Source: Sphingomonas sp. SUN019
GTDB lineage: Bacteria; Pseudomonadota; Alphaproteobacteria; Sphingomonadales; Sphingomonadaceae
Direction of reading: 5' to 3'
Assembly (NCBI RefSeq): GCF_024758705.1
Contig: NZ_CP096971.1
Location: forward strand, 3,253,501 to 3,317,500
Length of the DNA: 64,000 nt
A model generated the notes under the pieces. It saw only the letters and a program-made list of their open reading frames with translations, had not been told where the DNA came from and did not search any database. The stretch's first letter is position 1, and each line of letters begins with the position of its first letter. Made by a program: the position numbers and the translations under genes. Shown piece after piece: positions 60,673-64,000 of the stretch.

Positions 60673-61512
60673 ATGAGGATCGCATTCATCGGGACCGGCG
60701 TGATGGGCGCGCCGATGGCGGGGCATCTGGCGAAGGCCGGGCATGACGTGACGGTGTACAACCGCACGCGCGCCAAGGCGGAGGCGACCGGGCTCGCGGT
60801 GGCCGAGACGCCCGCGGCGGCGGCGCAGGGTGCCGATGCGGTGGTGACGTGTGTCGGGAATGACGACGATCTCGCCGCGGTAACGCTGGGCGTGGACGGC
60901 GCGTTCGCGGCGATGCGCGACGATGCGGTGTTCATCGACCACACCACGGTATCGGCGAAAATCGCTCGCGAATTGGCGGAGGCGCGGGCGTTAGTTGTCG
61001 ACGCGCCGGTGTCGGGTGGTCAGGCGGGCGCGGAGAAGGGCGCGCTGTCGATCATGTGCGGCGGATCGGCCGCGGCGATGGCCAAGGCTGAACCGGTGAT
61101 GCGGGCCTATGCGGCGCGCGTGGTCCATGTCGGCGCGGCGGGGGCGGGGCAGCAGACCAAGATGGTCAACCAGATTGCGATCGCCGGCGTGCTGCAGGGG
61201 CTGTCCGAGGCGCTGCGGTTCGCGCAGGCGAGCGAGCTCGATCTCGACAAGGTGTTCGAGGCGGTATCCGGTGGCGCGGCGCAGAGCTGGCAGATGGTCA
61301 ATCGCTGGGGGACGATGGCGCGAGACGAGTTCGACTTCGGCTTCGCGGTGGACTGGATGCGCAAGGATCTTGGTCTCGCGCTGGATGAGGCGAAGCGCAA
61401 CGGCGCGGTGCTGCCGGTCGCGGCGCTGGTCGATCAATTCTATGCCGAGGTGCAAACAATAGGCGGTGCTCGGCAGGACACGAGCGCGCTGGTGCGGAGA
61501 ATACGCAAGTGA
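60673..61512 (+). CDS. NAD(P)-dependent beta-hydroxyacid dehydrogenase family protein
   Basis: 279 aa. Rossmann start FIGTGVMGAPMAGHLAKAGH, FIDHTTVSAKIARELAEA, substrate motif DAPVSGGQAGAEKGALSIMC, and catalytic Lys163 in AGQQTKMVNQIAIAG. The 3-hydroxyisobutyrate or 2-hydroxy-3-oxopropionate (tartronate semialdehyde) branch is likely; the exact substrate is unclear. The stop overlaps the GTG of the amidohydrolase gene by 4 nt, so they are co-translated. Confidence 0.91.
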   Translation: MRIAFIGTGVMGAPMAGHLAKAGHDVTVYNRTRAKAEATGLAVAETPAAAAQGADAVVTCVGNDDDLAAVTLGVDGAFAAMRDDAVFIDHTTVSAKIARELAEARALVVDAPVSGGQAGAEKGALSIMCGGSAAAMAKAEPVMRAYAARVVHVGAAGAGQQTKMVNQIAIAGVLQGLSEALRFAQASELDLDKVFEAVSGGAAQSWQMVNRWGTMARDEFDFGFAVDWMRKDLGLALDEAKRNGAVLPVAALVDQFYAEVQTIGGARQDTSALVRRIRK

Positions 61513-63185
61513 AGTATCTGTTTGCCGCGTTGGCGCTCCTTCCCACCCCCGCGCTCGCCGACGGGATCGTCGACAACGTCAACGGCATCACCATCGCCGA
61601 AGGGGGCCGCGTGGTCCGGTTCAGGGCGATCTTGGTCGACCAGGACGGGCGTGTCACGCGGCTGGTCCCCGCGGGGGAGGAACCGCCGAAACTCAGCCGC
61701 AAGGAATTGAAGAAGAACGCCGGCAAGCCGCTGTACGAATGGCGCACCGACATGCTGGGCAAGACCTTGCTGCCCGGCTTCGTTGACGCGCACGGCCATG
61801 TGATCGAACTCGGCTTCAGCGCGCTGTCGCTCGATCTGTCGGAGGCGAAATCGCTCGACGAGGCGAAGGCGCGGATCGCGGCGTATATCGCGGGCAATCC
61901 CGACCGGAAATGGGTTCTGGGGCGCGGGTGGAATCAGGAGGTCTGGGGCCTTGGCCGTTTCCCGACCGCCGTCGATCTTGACTCAGTCTCGGCAGGGCAT
62001 CCGATCTGGCTGGCGCGTGCCGACGGTCACGCGGGGTGGGCCAATACCGCCGCGATGAAGGAGGCGGGCGTCACCGCCGCCACCGTCTCGCCGCCGGGCG
62101 GACGGATCGAGAAGACCGGCGCAGCTCCGTCGGGCGTGTTCGTCGACGCGGCGCAATCGCTGATCGACAAGGTCGTGCCGCAGCCGCTGCCGAAGGAACG
62201 CGACGCCGCCTTCCTGACCGCGCAGAACATCCTGTTGCGCTACGGCGTCACCGCGGTCGCCGACATGGGCACGACGCTGGACGACTGGCTCAGCTATCGC
62301 CGGATGGCCGACATCGGCGCGCTGCGGGTGCGGATCATGGGTTATGCGCTGGGCGTCGAGACCGCTGGGCGGATCGGCGGCAAGGGGCCGACGCCGTGGC
62401 TGTACGACGACCGGCTGCGGCTGGGGGGCGTGAAGCTGTACGCCGACGGTGCGCTGGGGTCGCGCGGCGCGTGGCTGAAGAAGCCCTATGCCGATGCGCC
62501 GGGGCAGACGGGCCTGGGCTTCTTGACCGACACGCAGTTGCAGAACCAGATGAGCCGCGCGGCGATGGACGGGTTCCAGGTCGCGGTCCACGCGATCGGC
62601 GACAAGGCCGACGAACAGGTGCTCGACGCGATCCAGGTGGAGAGCGAGACCTACACCGGCGATCGGCGCTGGCGGATCGAACACGCACAGATCGTCGATT
62701 CCGTAGACCTGCCGCGCTTCGGGAAATTCGGCACGATCGCGTCGATGCAGCCGGTTCACCAGACCAGCGACCGCACGATGGCGGAGGCGCGGCTGGGGCC
62801 GCAGCGGCTGACCGGGGCCTATGCGTGGAAATCAATGCTGGCCAACGGATCGAAACTGGCGTTCGGCACCGATTTCCCGGTCGAGAAACCCGATCCGTTC
62901 GCGACCTGGGCGGCGGCGTTCACGCGGACCGGGGCGGACGGCCAGCCGCAGGGCGGATGGCAACCGCAGGAACTGATCACACGCGAACAGGCGTGGTGGG
63001 CGATGACCGGCGCGGCGGCCTATGCCGGATTCGCCGAGACGAAATTCGGCACGCTCGCCCCCGGGCAACGCGCCGATTTCATCATCGTCGACCGCGACCC
63101 GATGCTCATCAGCCCGAGCGAATTGCGCGGGACGCAGGTGCTTCAGACGTGGATCGGCGGGAAGAAGGCGTTCGAGCGGAAGTGA
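61509..63185 (+). CDS. Amidohydrolase family protein (YtcJ-like), probably exported
   Basis: 558 aa with a signal peptide (MKYLFAALALLPTPALADGI). Metal-dependent hydrolase of the TIM-barrel type: LLPGFVDAHGHVIELG (HxH), GVKLYADGALGSRGAWL, VHAIGDKADEQVLDAI with metal-binding His, IEHAQIVDSVDLPRFGKF, FGTDFPVEKPDPF (metal Asp) and GTLAPGQRADFIIVDRDPM. YtcJ-like proteins occur in many bacteria; reactions are mostly unproven. GTG start at 61509 overlaps the preceding stop (GTGA). Confidence 0.9.
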   Translation: MKYLFAALALLPTPALADGIVDNVNGITIAEGGRVVRFRAILVDQDGRVTRLVPAGEEPPKLSRKELKKNAGKPLYEWRTDMLGKTLLPGFVDAHGHVIELGFSALSLDLSEAKSLDEAKARIAAYIAGNPDRKWVLGRGWNQEVWGLGRFPTAVDLDSVSAGHPIWLARADGHAGWANTAAMKEAGVTAATVSPPGGRIEKTGAAPSGVFVDAAQSLIDKVVPQPLPKERDAAFLTAQNILLRYGVTAVADMGTTLDDWLSYRRMADIGALRVRIMGYALGVETAGRIGGKGPTPWLYDDRLRLGGVKLYADGALGSRGAWLKKPYADAPGQTGLGFLTDTQLQNQMSRAAMDGFQVAVHAIGDKADEQVLDAIQVESETYTGDRRWRIEHAQIVDSVDLPRFGKFGTIASMQPVHQTSDRTMAEARLGPQRLTGAYAWKSMLANGSKLAFGTDFPVEKPDPFATWAAAFTRTGADGQPQGGWQPQELITREQAWWAMTGAAAYAGFAETKFGTLAPGQRADFIIVDRDPMLISPSELRGTQVLQTWIGGKKAFERK

Positions 63186-63222
63186 AGCGCGAACGGTGCA
63201 GCGTTGACGTCATGGCGGTGCG

Positions 63223-64000
63223 CTAGCGGCGGAACAGCCCGCCTAGGACGCCGCGCAGGACCGACCCGACCAGTCCGCCGCCAGCCTTGCTGGCGCGACC
63301 GCCGCCGAGGACGGCCTTGCCGATTTCGTTCGCGACCTGTCGGCCGACCGATGAGCTGGCGGCACGCGTGGCGGAGGTTACGGCCTTGTTCCACGGGCTG
63401 TTTGCGGCGGCGCGTTCGGCCTCCCTGGTTTGGCGTACGGCCTCCTTGTCGGCGGCGATACGGGCGCGTTCGGCTTCCTTTGCGGCGACCGCGTCGGCCT
63501 TCGCTTGAACGGCCGCGGCTTTCTCGGCGTCGTTCTGCGCGCGCTCGGCAGCGGCCGCTGCCGCGGCTTCGGCGGTCTTGGCCGATAGCAATTCCTCGGC
63601 CGATTCACGGTCGACCAGCGTATCGTATTTGTCGCCGATCGCGTCGGTCTGGATCAGCACGCCGCGCTCGACCGGCGTGACCGGGCCGACGCGACTGGCG
63701 GGGGGCTTGATGAGCGTGCGTTCGACCGGGCTGGGCGAGCCGTCGGGGAGCAGGAGCGACACGAGCGCCTCGCCAACCTTCAATTCGGTGATCGCGGTCG
63801 CGACATCGACGCCGGGATTGGCGCGGAACGTCTCGGCGGCGGATTTGACCGCGGCCTGATCGCGCGGGGTGAAGGCGCGCAGCGCGTGCTGGACGCGGTT
63901 GCCGAGCTGTCCCGCCACGGTATCGGGAATGTCGATCGGGTTCTGCGTGATGAAATAGACGCCGACGCCCTTCGATCGGATCAGGCGGACAACCTGCTCG
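63223..64000 (-). CDS. HerA-like helicase domain protein (DUF853 type), C-terminal part, 5' end outside window
   Basis: The frame is open to the right edge; about 258 C-terminal residues are seen. The region [20 protein letters not shown], then [20 protein letters not shown] and [12 protein letters not shown], is the end of the HerA/DUF853 ATPase core. A long alanine-rich, charged coiled coil follows (about [20 protein letters not shown]), and the protein ends in a glycine-rich tail [20 protein letters not shown]. The function of DUF853 ATPases is unknown; HerA proper works with NurA in DNA end resection, but no NurA is seen here. A 37-bp gap separates it from the convergent amidohydrolase gene. 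Confidence 0.87.
   Translation of the reverse strand, partial: EQVVRLIRSKGVGVYFITQNPIDIPDTVAGQLGNRVQHALRAFTPRDQAAVKSAAETFRANPGVDVATAITELKVGEALVSLLLPDGSPSPVERTLIKPPASRVGPVTPVERGVLIQTDAIGDKYDTLVDRESAEELLSAKTAEAAAAAAAERAQNDAEKAAAVQAKADAVAAKEAERARIAADKEAVRQTREAERAAANSPWNKAVTSATRAASSSVGRQVANEIGKAVLGGGRASKAGGGLVGSVLRGVLGGLFRR

Overview
The window is GC-rich, densely coded chromosomal DNA from an alphaproteobacterium, most likely a sphingomonad (Sphingomonas or a close relative). Pointers are an SPAP/PhoK-type alkaline phosphatase, XrtA (PEP-CTERM)-associated polysaccharide genes, a tamA-tamB pair, short PutA, poxvirus-type topoisomerase IB, and several dispersed palindromic repeat families, one of which encodes the peptide QLDPGLRRGG when translated. 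There is no rRNA operon, CRISPR array, prophage or insertion sequence. One tRNA gene (Glu, TTC) is present.

Layout. 1-6.5 kb: end of an acyl-CoA synthetase, an RcnB-like periplasmic protein, a prolyl 4-hydroxylase-like oxygenase, a DUF5367-like membrane protein with twin palindromic operators, a TetR regulator, recJ, tRNA-Glu and a GNAT enzyme. 6.5-9.8 kb: a GST and two organic-acid transporters (DctA, KgtP-like). 9.9-18.2 kb: a CoA-metabolism island. It holds a leftward operon (glutaryl-CoA dehydrogenase, two CaiB-type CoA-transferases/racemases, an orphan 2Fe-2S subunit), then a kinase-like gene plus DUF6285 divergent from an acyl-CoA dehydrogenase (resembling the LvaAB/LvaC 4-hydroxyacyl-CoA module), then a nitronate monooxygenase-like flavoprotein. 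18.6-27.5 kb: an M8-like metalloprotease with PPC domains, an enoyl-reductase-like protein, TfoX-N, an ABC exporter, an intracellular PHA depolymerase, a stress flavoprotein, a previously unlisted 30-aa membrane peptide next to strong hairpins, and a MaoC-thiolase pair. 27.5-34.5 kb: putA carrying an in-frame palindromic repeat, a GAF protein, MscS, topoisomerase IB and a PfpI/DJ-1 protein. 34.5-39.6 kb: XrtA-associated ligase, 47-aa membrane protein and glycosyltransferase, then an S24 repressor with an 18-bp perfect palindrome and a divergent two-gene unit. 39.7-48.2 kb: tamA-tamB, vapBC and an SLC13/RCK transporter. 48.2-64 kb: EthD-like protein, aldehyde dehydrogenase, beta-helix protein, PhoK-type phosphatase divergent from DsbD, the ATP-grasp/alpha-E/transglutaminase operon, bpt, threonine ammonia-lyase, a beta-hydroxyacid dehydrogenase, an amidohydrolase and the 3' part of a HerA-like ATPase gene.

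Most content is core and catabolic: acyl-CoA and PHA turnover, proline oxidation, organic acid uptake, envelope biogenesis. The most unusual items are the 30-aa holin-like peptide locus at 25.56-25.79 kb, the Cys-to-Ser substitution in the transglutaminase of the ATP-grasp/alpha-E operon, the repeat element translated inside PutA, and two clear operator systems (DUF5367/TetR and the S24 repressor). Functional names rest on motifs read by eye; no database search was run.
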